From contig WHVY01000002.1 of the NCBI GenBank assembly GCA_022266195.1, positions 325,001 through 389,000 of the forward strand: DNA of 64,000 nucleotides, in the 5' to 3' direction. The position numbers and the translations under genes were made by a program. A model generated the notes under the pieces. That model saw nothing but the letters and a program-made list of their open reading frames with translations. It was not told the DNA's origin and did no database searches. The DNA is from Tetranychus cinnabarinus. Lineage: Eukaryota; Arthropoda; Arachnida; Trombidiformes; Tetranychidae. Positions 34,001-47,415 of this stretch are shown one piece after another; positions within the stretch are counted from its first letter, which is position 1, and every line of letters begins with the position of its first letter.

Positions 34001-37000
34001 CTCCATGATAACACAGTGATTGAATCTCACAATTTGAGGAGCGTTGATCCAACGAAAGGTCAAGTATGGCCTAATCTGGATCATTAAAATACATTAGACC
34101 ATTTAAGATGAAATGTTGATTAAAATAATTTCCAATCAATCAATAAGAAAGAAAAGTTGATCAACTGCGACAATCAAATCAATGATCAATCACTTTCAGA
34201 ATATTCAAACTGATTCAACTTTTGATGAGTTTATTTAGTAACTTCAACTTGTAATCAAATTGAGTTCTCAGTTGAAAAGGACAATTATTATCAATCATTT
34301 AACTTGAGAATAAAATTAACGAGAAAAGGTTAACTTCTTGTTCGTTGGTTGGTCATTAGTTGAGCGTGTTTTGGTAGCTTTAGCTTACCATTTCTTTCAG
34401 TTGACCATTCAACTTGTGGTTGTCTTCGCATTTTATTGTGATTGATGATTGTCTTAATGATGTTGCTTGGTATTTTTGCATAAAACAACCTTTTAATTAT
34501 CAGAATAATTAACGATTTAACAAGTCAATGCAACCTTTGTTACGTGATCAAACAATTTGCACACCAACAATGATTCGTGTTCAAAAATCAACAGAAGCGT
34601 ATTAGTGTATAATTTTGCCTTGATTCATGAACATCACAAATCATATTCAAAAACAGGAAATTAATAAACTTCAATTGAAACAAAATTCAAGTTAAACTAC
34701 AAAATAAATTGTAATTCAATTAGAAACAGATGAAGATTGATTAATTGTACTTTAATGATCAATAACTTTGTTTCTTTTGAGGCAAAAAGTGACTTTTCAA
34801 AGCGTCTTTTTATCAATTTCAAGCTTTGATGATCTTGTTTGAGTGTGATTAAGTGAAAACCAAATATTAATTTGTTGGCTCAAAGTTGCACAAAAAGTGT
34901 TAAAAAGTTATCATTAGTTAATTGCCATTTAAGCATCTTAAGTTGATGACAAAGGAACCAAATTAAGATGCAGTTAGGCAATGGAAGGAAACAAAAGCTC
35001 GGAAATGTCAAGTTCAACTTGTTCCGTCCAAAGTTGTTGATTCTCATCCTAATTGTTCCCATAATCATAGCTCTTTACATTGCCTGTAGTTGAAATGAAG
35101 AAAACTGAGAATTAATTTCTTCCAACTCAATAATATTTTCACCTTTACTTTTTTACTTGTTCTTGTTGTTCATATCTTGTCCATCATTCTATCTCATCGT
35201 TCATCATCAAGATGAGACTGAACCAGTGGACATTTGACTTGATAAAAAAGTAAACTTTCTCTTCCATGAGAGTTTGAGTTATCACTGAAAGAAACAGAAT
35301 CAATTATAACAATTAGTGAAGGTCTATGACAGACCCTCAGCTTGTACTCACGCTATTTACATCATTACACATTCAAGTGTCCATCGACCTCAGCATTTAA
35401 AGCCAGTTTACAAATTAAATTGTCTTCAGTTGGAAACATTTCAACAAAAGTGAACTTCTCTGTAGCTCTTTAAACGTTCAGATATCATCTTAATTCCAAC
35501 TTAAAATATATTTAATCAACTAAATGTTAGAAGTTGAAACAATTGTAATAAATCAAGATCAACCTGACAAATAACACTTTTTGTTACAAAATTTCATGAA
35601 AATTAACCAAAACTGGAATCTCGAGACTTCTGCTTTTCAACTTCAATTGTTATGTTGTTTAAAATTCAATATTAATGTTAAAATCTCCCAATCGCTAGAA
35701 GACTTTTCACTCCGATTTGAGGCATTTATTTAGGACAAAGAAATAAAATCGAATGGCGAATTTGCAGAATCCAAATGATGAGAAGTTTTTTGGCATCGCT
35801 TTTTGTTTCTCAGTATTTAGCTTTACATAAAAAACCAAACTGAATTCCTTGCGTTTAAGCGCTGAGCTGTTCTTTGAAAGGTGAAAATCGTTCGATAGTT
35901 TAGCTATTTTTCGTTATCATTAAAGATAATTAAGGGATTGAACCTCTTCTGGTGAAAGTATTATAATGATGTAAATTGGGTGAAATGCATTTTCTTTGTT
36001 ATTTACACTTTTAATTTAACTTTTAAAGTTGATTTATTTTTGAAATATCATGTTCATCACTTATTCCTTCAAATCAGTAACTGATAGACATGATCATGAT
36101 AGTAATATATTGATGAAAATTTTACTCACGCTTAACTGTTAACCATTGAAAATGTAATTGAAAATGAGCCCAACAAGTTTACCCTCAAGGCGAAACGTAA
36201 TGTTACAAGAAAGGTTAAAAGGTTGGTTTCCATGTTTAACATCAGTAGCTATTATGGTCAACATTTTTTATAAACAATTTACCATTAAATCTGGACGAGC
36301 AAAGTTGAGGCTAAATTTCAAGGAATATTTCATTAAGAAAATTAAAAGGTTCAGTTGATCTTTACTTAGAAGTTGACCTTTTTTTAGATTGGCCATCCTT
36401 TTGTATTCAATCGATGGATTAACAATTGACATTTACTGTGAGAATTGCGATTAATCCGATTTGTGTAGTTAAATGTTTTAATGTGGATCAAGATGATGAT
36501 TAATGTTAATTGTTTTTTGTGTTCATTAATATTTTGCTTCCATTCAAAGCCAAAGGGCTTTAAAATCATGTTTTTCAGTATTTATTTCTGCCGTGGGAAT
36601 AATTATTAGATTAATAGATTAACTTTGCTTTTTGTTTTGCCGTTTTTTGTTTACATGTTGATTGATTCAGTTAATTGTTGCAATCTGAATGATCATCAGA
36701 ATAATGATTGTGAAGATGCAACAAAATATCAATCAAATATTAGATTCACGAATAAATGTTATCAAAATGAGTTGATTTTAAGTTATCAAGTATTTTATTG
36801 ACTAACATTGACTATTTTATTGGCAACTTTTATTCAATAATAACAATCGATTGGCCCACTCCTCTAACAGATTCAATTGTTACATGTTACAGTTTAACTG
36901 ATCAATTCATCTTTCATAATCAACTTTGAATTGATATTTTTTTCTTTAAAAATTAAATAGTAATTCTTAAAAGTAATTTCTCATTATTTGACTTTTCCAA

Positions 37001-40000
37001 CAAATTTGATCGATCAATTTGATTTCCCATTTAGTCTAATCAATCAATTGCAACGTCCTTTTTAGCAATCGAGTCGATGAATACAATTTATAGTTGCTTT
37101 TAATGAGATAATTAAGGGTAGCAAAGGATCGACTTAATTGTTGATATTATCTAGAGTTGATAGAGATGTGATCCAGGATAGATTCAAGTTGGGTCCGAGT
37201 TTATCTGATGATTATGTAATGGATAGATGAATATTTTTGGAAGACAAAAAGATCTTCAATTTGATCCTTTTTTGTATTCATTTGCTCGGCCAATTTTACG
37301 AAAACGAATTCCAATCACCACTTCAGAATCAGATTCAAAGACCATCAAAAATTGGAATCAAGTTAACTTAAAATGAGATTTTTTGGCAAAAACTGCTTAA
37401 AACATCCAAGCGTCATTTCGTCCAAAACGAGATTTGTGATTCTAATGTTTACCAGCTTGAAAATCAAACTGACCATCAGATGAATCCAAGTAGATGCCAA
37501 ATTTTTAGAGAATCATCTTGCATTGAAAATTTCCATTTCAGCAATTAATTATTTTCTCCAGCTAATTGATCAGAACCATTGTTTTCCATAAACTTGATTA
37601 TCCAAATTTTCATCACTAAATTGTCTGTAGCAATCTGAGAAACTTGAAAAGCCAAATTGTAACAGTCGAGTTTGACCAATCTATTATTGAACCATCTTTT
37701 GACTGCTCATCCATTAATCATGAATTTGTATTTTAATTTCACAGGATTCCAATTGTCAATGTTACCAAAAGAAGAAGACATTCTTATATCAATGCCAACA
37801 CCAATTGATCCAAAGCTGAAGATTGAACCATCAAAGGTAATTATTGGAGATGCGATATGATTCTTGAGAATCCACAATCAAATATAATCATTTCCACCTG
37901 AATTGTTGAAATAATAGGGAAGAGTAACAAGAGAAAGGTTAAATAACTGTTAATGAAAGGTTGTTTTGTTTTCTGGTTTCAACTATTATTTGAGTCAAAA
38001 ATAGGCTTGAAAAATCAACATCTCGAACCGCTGGTAAAAATTAAATGAACCAAAGAAGCTAAGTGTTAACAAGTTATCATAATAGCTATTTTAAAGGGTT
38101 ATATCAAAATTGTTTACCAATTCATTGTAAGGCTCAATGATTAACATGTTTGTTTATCTTCATCGACTACGGAAGTTTCATCCATCTTAATAGCAAATAT
38201 TCACTCTTTCAAGTTGATCATCATTTTTAGATTTCATTTCATTTCACTCAAAATTATCAATCAGTTGTAATCAAACACAACTCAGACAATAGCTGCTATT
38301 TTCATCGTCAAATGTGAAAATAATATTTGAGAATCTTTTTAAGTGGGAAAATTTTTCCTTTTTAAGTATGTTTAATTGATGCTTTTGGTGTGATTATTAA
38401 CCATGTCAACAGTTATGTTTATTGATTGTTTCAAACAAAATTTCATCTCAAATAAGGTAAGGTTGAAAATTTTGTAACTTTCAATTGTGATTTTTTCGTA
38501 TTTTTACATTATTAAATCATTTTTTCACCCGAATTTTGGTATTTTAATTTTAGTCAATTTTGAGAAATAATTGACTTCCTAAAAATATCCAGTTTTTTCA
38601 GTATTTTACAATTGTTTATCATGTTGTTACCAAAAAATGGGATTACATTGATAATCAACGTTGTAAACAAATTGTATCCAAATTGAAAGATGAAAAAAGT
38701 AATATTCATTTTAATGATGTTAATAATGATAATGATGATGATTATTATTGTACTATTACTATTGTATTATTAAAATGAATATTAATTCAAGCTAATTGAA
38801 GACTCTTTGTAATGAAATGAAATGCAAAATACAAACCTTTGAAATGGGAAATGAAGAGATGAAGAAAATGATTTCTTTTGGATTTTTTGTGACTAAAATT
38901 GTGATTTAAATCGTGATCCAATGATTAAGAGAAGAGATTAATTCACTAGAGATGGACTTTTGGACATCATTAGGATTATGAGCGATGAAATAGTTGACCC
39001 TTTTCGTCTGGTTCGGACAGTCAGAAGGAAAAAAAGAGAAGAGATTTTTGGGTTAAAGCTAGCTAATTTTGTTTTAGGTCAACTCACTTGAAAATTGTCT
39101 CTTCAATTGATCCTTATTTGATCCAGCTTTTCACATGATTGTATTAATAGTTGGATTATCAAGTGATTTTGAGATAACTTCATTAGAATTCATAATTTAC
39201 TGACAATAATTGATTGGTTTTGTATTTGATCCTTTTGTTTACAGATGACACCTCGACCTCCATTTCTTTCACCATTTGATTATATCTTTTATCTTAAACG
39301 ACAAGTGGAAAAGGAGAAACTCGAAACCGAGAATGAAGATTTAAAAGATAATTCTTACAATTCAACAGGAATGTCAATTGAAGTTCCAAAATTATCTGAA
39401 TTATTAAGGAAATTGGCTGATGATTTAAGAGCTGCTCAAGGAAGGTAATTAATCAACAAGTGAAAACGCGCTCCATCTTGTGGGTTTAATGAGTTAACAA
39501 TATCTTTGTTTAATTATTAAAAATGTCATTAGATCCGATAGATGGAGACAAAGAGACCTCTGTCTTTTTAGTGTCTTTTTAATGACAGTTACTTAACTGT
39601 GATATTTGAATTTTGTTCTCTTAAATAATTTACAGTTTTGTCGACGAATTCATTGATGAACCTCATCATGGAATCTCATGGCTTCTTGATCTTCTTCGAA
39701 GCTCTCTTAATCGTCAACAATGTCCAGGAATGGTTATATCAGGAGGACGCGATTTACCTAACAAAAATAAAATGATTAAAAACCGTGACCGTCAACATCA
39801 ACTCAAACGAGCTATGGTAAGTCAAGCCGATCTAAATCATTTAGGCACAAAATTCATTATATTCAGAGTTTTAAATATAAATTAATAACAAACTAAAGCT
39901 GTTTGACTTAGATTCAAGCTGTCTATTAACTAACCGGATTAAATGCTGGTTAATGACTGGATACAAAATTTCAGAAGCGCATTAAAACTGATCTTGTTTT

Positions 40001-43000
40001 TTTTTCAAACAGACTGACGAATATGATTGTTTACTTTGTTTAAAATATGCCGCTGCCGCTAACTCGGTAAGAATCATTTTAAATTTCTATGTGATCTTTA
40101 AATTTTAATCTAATTTTGCCTTTTTATTTTTCGTTTTAGAAAACATTGGTCAAGATACTGGCTCATCGAAATGGTCTCCTCACTTTAGCCTCATGTATTG
40201 TCTCTAATTTGACCAAATCTCGAGTTATCGCTTTAGAGGTAAGTTATTGATATGGATCGTTTGATTTAAGTTTATTAGTATTGAATTTAATTTTAAGGTA
40301 CAGTTGAACGTGAATGTAAGGTGGGACAATCACATCGAGCTAATTGATATTTTTGATAAAAGTTTGACTGTTTTCACTTTAAATATTAAAATCTCAAGTT
40401 AACTAGCAGTTTCTCACTGATTAATTTAATTATATAGCTAATAATTAGCAAAATCATGAATTGGTTACTAAATAACGTAATTATAGTTAAATAATTGAGA
40501 AAAAAGCGAGAGAAAATTTGGTTTTTCTCAATTAGCTATTTATAATTTTCAGATTCTTTGCTTGTTTCACTACTTGCCCGTAATTTTATTAATAGTAACA
40601 ATGTTTTAACATCGTAAATTGCAAAACTTAAATTTAATATTGCTTTCTCGTTTCTCTTTTGATCAAATCAGCTCTTGACTAAAGTCTGCAACACCGAACC
40701 TGATGGAGATGGAAAGGTTCTTGAAGCCATGTCAACGATGCGAATCATTTTTGGTGAATCCGTTCGTTTTAAACTTTTAATTGCTATTCTTAATTCATCA
40801 AATGGTTCATCAGCCAATGGATTTGAAAGCACAGTGTTAATGTTTTTGAATAGTTTATTGGCTAAGTGCCCTAATCCAGCGGAACGGGTTCGTGTTCAGT
40901 GTGAACTTGAAGAAGCTGGTCTTGACCTTGTTTCCCTTGAAAAGGTAAACAATAATCTTTGTAAACATTTGAACAAGTTGCTGTAATATTGGTTATTTTG
41001 CTTCCATAAGTTCACAATAATGATCATAATAGTAACAGTAACAATGTCATGAAGCTGGTTAAAATTACATCCACTAAAAATGAACATTTATGAAGTTAAC
41101 CTTCCATAAGACTTAAATGGTTTGAAGATTTTAGTGTAGTTGATAGTTAATGGTTTAGTGTCAATGGATTTGTTAAACCGTGTAAATCATTTTTATGCTG
41201 TTATTTGTTGACATTTTTTTTGTTTAGGTTTAACCTATTTAGTAAGTTTGCGAGATTTGATTCCATCTCACCTATTAGCATCTAACTGATGATGAATTGT
41301 ATTGGTAGATACATGAAGCTTCCGTTGTTACCAAAAATGATTGATGCCAGACTTTGGGTTGAATCTCATCAAAATGGCGGGATCAGTTAATGTCACCAGG
41401 AAGCAAAATTATTTTATTAGATTGACAATTACCATCATTTCTATGATCAAAGTGATTGGTGGCGATAACAATAACTATATTTTTGACTTATAAGTTACAA
41501 TAATTGAGATAAGTGAGAATCACTTGTTCACAGTTTATCAAATTGGAAGTTCATCTTTTGTTTATTTCAAATCAAATAATTGAGATTGTTGTTTAATGGC
41601 AAGTTTTACTATCAGATCAGTTCATTTGTTCAAACTTCATGAAATGGTAACTTGTTCAACACTTTGTTTTGAATTAATCTTTTGTTGATTTATTGTGAAT
41701 CAGTTCTAATTTATTTAACTTTTATATTTTGTTCCAACGTTCATCTTGTGTTGAATCCTGTGTTGGTCATTCCATCGATTAACATTACCACAGAGAATTA
41801 AAGAGAAAAGTATTCCACCTGATGATCAAATTTGGTCGGAGCTGCGTTTATGGCGTGACAAGTACATCGATGTTGCTGAACTGATCAAATCAAATAAAAT
41901 GTTAACAAGAGAATCTAACAAACTTAATGAGGAAATTAATCTGTTGCAACGAGCCTTAACAGTAAGTTAATTGTTGAATTAGTGTTAACTATTTTCAAAT
42001 TAATTAATTTGTACCCTTCTTCATCAACAGAAATTAGAGGAAGATAAGATCAATTTGATGCACATTGAACGAGAGGTAAGTCTGTTTCAATTGCTGATGC
42101 TGATGTGTGTACTTCGCTTATTTCTCAGTGATTTCACCTTTTGCCGTCAAATCTTGAAGACAGAAAATCGTGATTTTTCATTCAATTATAGTTGAATATT
42201 TTGCTAACTAAGCTTATTTATGAGATTAAATTAATTATATTATTAAATTAATCATAAATGCTATATTGTTGATTTAGTGTAGCTTTATGTAATAATTGAC
42301 TATCACATCGTGCTAAGTAAATATACCTTTTAATTACTAACTTGAATATGTTTTTTGCTTTTAGATGAAAGAGAAAGCTGAAGATTTGGAAGCGGAAGTT
42401 ATGCTGTTACGAGCACGTCTTAGTGAATCTGGTATAAAGATTACTTGCCGAAGGCGAAGTAAATCGAGTGGAAGACCTGGAAGTGATAGTAGCGATCCTA
42501 TTAGTGGTGCTGCAGATTCGGGACGATGGTCAGATTCAGAAGGAGGAGAGAATAGTGGTGGTCGATCACCTGGCAATGAAGAAAAGGCTAAAAGCGCAAT
42601 TGTTAATGGAAGTAACATGAATGGCAAAGAGATATCAACACCAAGTATTATTAACGACGACTGTGTAGATGATCAGAATGTCCGCAACGAAGATATATTT
42701 ATTTATATACCTTCCATCCGACCACCATCAAATTTTAAAGGTTACAGTGGCAAAGAGCACTTGCGCCGGGATAATCTGAATCTCAATCATCACAATCAAT
42801 TCGAAAGCACCAAACAACATGTTCCCCCAAAGAAAAGTAAAAAGCCAGTAAATAATCGTACAGGTGGAAATGATGGTTCTGCTGGAGGAGAATCTCGATG
42901 GAGACTTCGACAGAGGGTTGACAGTGTTGATGATGACGATGATATAAGTGAAGAAAGTAAACCAACTGTGATTGATGTTTATCCTAAGAAAAATGATTAT

Positions 43001-43930
43001 AATCAAAGTAAAAACTCAATAATATCTAAATCACAACCGATTGCTCCAATGCCAACTCCATCAGCAATCGTCTCCTCCAACGGACTTTCAAGTATTTTCA
43101 ATGACCAATCACTTAATGGAGAGATAACTTGTTCTGCATCAATTGTAGGTGCTGACTGTGAAGACACAGAATTTACTTTAGATTGGCAATATCCAAAAGT
43201 GAATAATAAAACTGGATCGGCTTATCTGTCTTCAGATAATCATTTTAACAGCCATCATCGATCAAATCATTCGTCTGAAAATAAAAATCGTAAACGATCT
43301 CAATCGACAGGCTATTTGAATGAATCTTCTAGCATTGTCGATGGACAACTGAATGATAATATTGAAATGAGATCATCCGAAAGCTGGACACAATTTTTGT
43401 TGAAAAGTCGAGGATCAAGTATGACATCACTCAATGAAGTGCATAATAGTCCAGGACTTGGAAAGTCACTCGATCCAACTGGTAGAACTGTTTTGGGTTA
43501 CGGTTCATCAACGCCTGGTAAGCGTTCAAGCTCACAACTGTCTTCATCAGGAAAGTGTAGAAATTTGGCTTCATCACTTCAGTCTTACTTTTTCTCTGGT
43601 GGAAATTCAAATAATCCGAATGAGTCGATTAATGTTATCAAGACCAGTAATTCATCATCATCATCTTCATCATCTCAAAAAAGTAAATCAGCCGAAAGAC
43701 AATCCATCAAAGATTCCCTTGATTCCTCCAAATCATTCCCTCTGCCCAATGTTTTCAAGAAAAATTTTATTGCCAAGGGACATTCAAATTGTGGACTTTT
43801 TTCTGGCGCTAAAAATTCATCAACATCATCATCTTCATCTAAATCATCTGAAATATTGAATAGTAATGTAAACAAAAATTTACATCGGGAATTGAATCTA
43901 GCAGCTAAAGAAATTGGAGCCTTTTATTGA
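28024..43930 (+). CDS. mwh: GBD/FH3-domain protein, multiple wing hairs homologue
   Basis: Ten coding exons, all joined in frame: 28024-28048, 37745-37836, 39245-39444, 39636-39816, 40013-40066, 40140-40238, 40672-40944, 41794-41961, 42031-42075 and 42365-43930; 900 residues. Residues of about 45-340 form an armadillo-like Rho-binding/FH3 region of formin type (for example DCLLCLKYAAAANS and RVRVQCELEEAGLD). A coiled coil follows near 345-410, then a long Ser/Asn-rich, probably disordered tail. There is no proline-rich FH1 and no FH2 domain, so it should not nucleate actin. This is the layout of Drosophila Mwh (about 840 residues), which restrains actin-based hair outgrowth downstream of Frizzled planar polarity. 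A diverged formin is the alternative. AATAAA near 44105 marks the 3' end. The 8-residue first exon was placed because it supplies the phase needed by exon 2; an ATG at 37758 is the fallback start. Confidence 0.72.
28049..37744 (+). other. mwh: 9.7-kb first coding intron of mwh
   Basis: Begins GTAAGT and ends TTTCACAG. I find no supported coding exon on either strand. It is by far the longest intron in a window where most are under 100 nt, so it is a likely home of regulatory elements for mwh; no specific site was identified. Confidence 0.6.
38701..38783. repeat. Short perfect hairpin in mwh intron 2
   Basis: Fifteen bases at 38701-38715 (AATATTCATTTTAAT) recur inverted at 38769-38783, around a loop rich in GAT/TAA triplets. 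The stem is AT-rich, and I see no microRNA-like conservation or mature-arm structure. Confidence 0.5.
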
Positions 43931-44324
43931 TAGAGTCTCTTCAAGGATGGCTCATTTGTATACATAAAAACTTAATTATGGACCCGTTTTCATTAACACT
44001 AATTGAGAGTTATAAAAGTTTTGTATTTATATTCTTAATTTGATTCGTATTTTTGATTATTTGAATATTCAAACCTTTATTCGTTATTTTATCTAATGTT
44101 GAAAATAAAATTTACTGTTGAGCAAAACAAGTACTTCTTGTTAGAGCGTTTTACTTTCATTGACATTAGATTGTTTTGAATCACATTCATTGATTGAAAC
44201 CTTGATTTAGCGCAACATGGAGCTCGTGTAAGAGGCTTGCTTCGTTAGTGAACAAATTATTCATTGATGAAAAAACTTATAGAAATGTAATGCTTTAATA
44301 GAAATTTAAATTTAGCAATTTTTT

Positions 44325-45148
44325 CTAGTTTTTCAAACTAAAGTCGGTCAAACAGAGAACTTCATATTCAATGGCTTCAACTTCTGTATCATATGAAGCA
44401 TAAGCAAGTTCATCTCTTGCCTCAACTTTACCAATCAAAATTTGATTTTTGTGATAAAATTTAGCAATGGGAAGTTCATCAGATGTATCTGATGAACCAG
44501 CAATTAAAGTTTCCATTGGTAAATCTCCTTTTGAAGATGTAACCCAAGTTAGCTTCGATTCATCTTTAGCTTTTAAAAAATCAAAGGTTTCCATTTCATA
44601 AGAATTGCCTCCGTAAGAGATTAAACAAACTCTTTTCCTTGGGTCAAGAGTTCCTGGAAATATGCCAATATAAACTCCTGCATAGTGTTCATAATCTGCT
44701 CGACAGATGAAAACGGGATCGTCATTCGTTTGGTAACCAGCTACGTATGCATTGGTAAGAGAAACGTTGTCTTTGAATGTAACCCATTCTGGTTCACTTC
44801 CATCTACAATAATTCAGTAAAAATATATCTTTATATTGTCATATACAAGCTGAGAAGCGCATCTGAATACGAAAATTCTAGGTCACTCAATATTGTTTGA
44901 CTATCATCAGATTAAACTAGTTTGTCACAAATGAATCTCTGATGATGTTTTTACTTTACTAGTTAACACATTCAAAATTGGTGCCTAATTATTGATAAAA
45001 TTCATTTAATTGTTGAATGATAAGCCTTACCTTCATTGAATGACCAAGATGATGAAGATCTTTTGAAAATAGGAACTAAAACGCAAATTGTAATGGTAAC
45101 TCCTACTAAAGCAGCGAAACCAATGCCAATAAGAGTTCGGGACAACAT
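44325..45148 (-). CDS. Membrane-anchored DM9-repeat protein 1
   Basis: Exon 1 is 45031-45148 and exon 2 is 44325-44803, joined in phase 1 (G/AT split Asp codon), giving 198 residues. A single hydrophobic span near residues 5-27 followed by a Lys-Arg and Ser cluster looks like a signal anchor. The rest holds two DM9-type repeats (FICRADYEHYAGVYIGIF, then LIGKVEARDELAYASY) and ends in the typical YEVLCL. DM9 proteins of arthropods and molluscs include mannose-binding pattern-recognition proteins, so a recognition or stress role is possible but not shown. An in-frame ATG 36 bases upstream would add 12 residues; I prefer the inner ATG because the 49.4-kb remnant keeps it. Confidence 0.8.
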
Positions 45149-45288
45149 TTTGGTTTTAAAAACAGACTTATAAAAACTAAACACTTTAGCAGCTCTTAGT
45201 TTCTAGATTCAATGAAGAGCAACTAATCAACCATAATTTGATACAGAAATTAATAAATGGATAAAACATTCATGATAAGTGTTCAAGT

Positions 45289-46226
45289 AAAGGAGGACCT
45301 GCAAATGAATAGGGAAAATCTCCTCTTAGGATATATTTATGAAATGAACTTTTTTGAATGTAATTTTTTATGCTGATTCCGAATATCTGTTTCTTTTTTT
45401 GCTGAAACAACGCATTCGAGAGGAAAGTTCATATCATGATTCGAAGGTGGCATTTTTTAGCACGTTAGAAGAGATCGCTAAGCCAGTCGATTCTATTCGT
45501 GATCTATGTTATCAAAGATACTGAACAATATAGTGAAGGTTTGGTCCCTTAAAAAATCGCCAAATAGGGTTAAAATTGCGAAAACCCAGATTAAATATAG
45601 ATTTATTAATGACCTTTTAAACATAATGAAGATGCCGTCTAAGCCAGCTAAATATTGACATTATCAACGTAATCAAGCATGTTGAAAAATATAGTGATTG
45701 TTTGGTTCCTGAAAAAATAGCCAAACAGGGTTGAAATTGTAAAAAACTGAATTTGAACAGGGATTAATAAGCGCATTTTTGAAAATGATGAAGAAGCCGT
45801 CTAAGCCAGCTGAATCTTGGCAAAACAAATGTAATCGAGTATGCTGAATAATATGGTGATGGTTTGGTTCCTGCAAAAATAGCCAAACAGGGTGTTGCAT
45901 TGACACTTAGTAAAGTTTAACGAAATCCAGTTTTCGGCCATTTTCAATCTGTTTGGCTATTTTTTCAAAGCTTCAACCACCACTAGATTATTCAGTATAC
46001 TCGATTACATTTGTTTTGCCAAGATTTAGCTGGCTTAGACGGCATCTTCATTATGTTTAAAAGGTCTCTAATACTATGTGATATTTAGATATTTTGGCCG
46101 ATATCTCAAAAACTATACATGCTATAAAAAAATAGATTTGATTTATGAAATTGGCATTAAATTTTGTGTCTGAAAAGTACCATTTCAAAAGAAATCGAAA
46201 ACAGGCGATTTTGCAGGTCCTCCTTT
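45289..46226. mobile_element. TIR element with internal tandem repeats
   Basis: A 17-bp sequence, AAAGGAGGACCTGCAAA, at 45289-45305 recurs as a perfect inverted copy at 46210-46226. Inside lie three direct copies of a unit of about 160 bp, with markers (TAAGCCAG) near 45480, 45640 and 45802. A fourth copy is inverted near 45940-46070. Repeated motifs include AAATAGCCAAACAGGG. No coding capacity is visible, so it would be non-autonomous. No clear target duplication was found. The right end abuts a decayed Ctu1 intron 1. Confidence 0.65.
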
Positions 46227-47000
46227 GCAGTGATACAAACAAATTAGAAATACTCACGGCTTTGGGTCGTTTTAAAATTGATTTAGCATCTTTCTATCGA
46301 GCACAATTCAAACGTATTATACGTATTATATTATAAAATTGGGGATAAAATATAAATTTAAATGCTGATTGCCATATTAAAGACAAATTGCAATGAAAAC
46401 ATAACATTTTGAGTTGTAACACGTGAGTTACTAGCTAGGCGCCAAGTTTAAGTTTACATTTCAAAATCAAGTGTAAAATTTAAGATTCATGAAATTATTG
46501 AGAAATAAATATGCTAAAGCTGATATTTTCAGATGATTTTCAGATCAGAAGAATGGGTTGGGTGTTGAAACAACATCATTCAACGTTCATTTTTGGTAAG
46601 CTGATTTTCGGGTAGTGAAGGAATAAATCGATTGATTCTTACGATTATTTCGTTAGTTGACCCCGAAAAATCGATGGTACTAGATGGTGAGTGGTCTAAA
46701 CTAACAAGTCTATTTACTATCAATAGATATGCAAAGAACATGTTCACCATAGAGACTTATGGACAATCTTTTTAGTGTCTTTTATGTTCCTACTTTTGGT
46801 TCACCCTTTATTAACCAGAGCTAACCAGAATCTTCTCTAACACCATCCTAATCATAAACATCATTATGTTTTGATTCATAATACACGTGAGTATTTATTG
46901 TTTAGTTATTTAACCATTTTTCCCATTCGCTTTGGTCCTGCTTCCATATCTAACCAATTCAACCTTATCCATTAAGGCACTGAATATTAGGTAACAAGTA
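46218..47000 (-). pseudogene. Decayed copy of Ctu1 exon 1 and the Ctu1/Gnl1 promoter region
   Basis: Bases 46258-46317 match the 60-nt Ctu1 exon 1 one-for-one, with the GTGAGT donor kept, but the start ATG reads ATA and the second zinc-ligand Cys codon reads TAG. The flank at 46318-46450 follows the Ctu1 5' flank. About 46800-47000 follows the Gnl1 upstream region (shared ACCAGAATCTTCT and TTTAGTTATTTAACCA), stopping before the Gnl1 coding sequence. The middle is shortened or diverged. It is an old, dead segmental copy. Confidence 0.85.
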
Positions 47001-47058
47001 CCCAAGTAACAATCATTACAATAATGCGATTTACTGATTTATTATTACATTGTATTAT
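46966..47058 (+). repeat. 93-bp direct repeat, copy 1
   Basis: Starts TATCCATTAAGGCACTGAAT and appears identical to 47323-47415, 357 bp downstream. Copy 1 overlaps the end of the decayed Gnl1 upstream segment. Its perfect identity beside such diverged DNA implies a recent local duplication. Confidence 0.9.
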
Positions 47059-47322
47059 TTACATAACTCAGTGCTTGATAACCGCTAGTTATTGCGACTG
47101 ATATTTTTGGTTATTAGCACTAGTTATTTGAATGGGTTGGTTAACAAACCCATAGAGAGTTAAATGAAATAATTGAATTCAATTTTTGGTTAAATCCAAC
47201 AAATCTTATCAATGAAGAAGAGATAAAAATTTTTAACCATAAATTGACCAATTGTGTCTTCAGCTTTTACTTTCATTATGTAAGCTTTTTAAACAACTCT
47301 TGCTCGGTGATATGATAGTGAA

Positions 47323-47415
47323 TATCCATTAAGGCACTGAATATTAGGTAACAAGTACCCAAGTAACAATCATTACAATAATGCGATTTACTGATTTATT
47401 ATTACATTGTATTAT
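47323..47415 (+). repeat. 93-bp direct repeat, copy 2
   Basis: Second copy of the repeat described at 46966-47058. The 264 bp between the copies is single-copy AT-rich DNA without a coding frame. Confidence 0.9.

Noticed and set aside
35300..35345. GGTCTATGACAGACC palindrome as a possible microRNA hairpin
   Set aside because: The stem is only about six base pairs and cannot form a precursor of usual size.
42361..43875. Several minus-strand and shifted frames over the last mwh exon
   Set aside because: They are shadows of the Ser/Asn-rich coding exon, produced by its low-complexity codon use.
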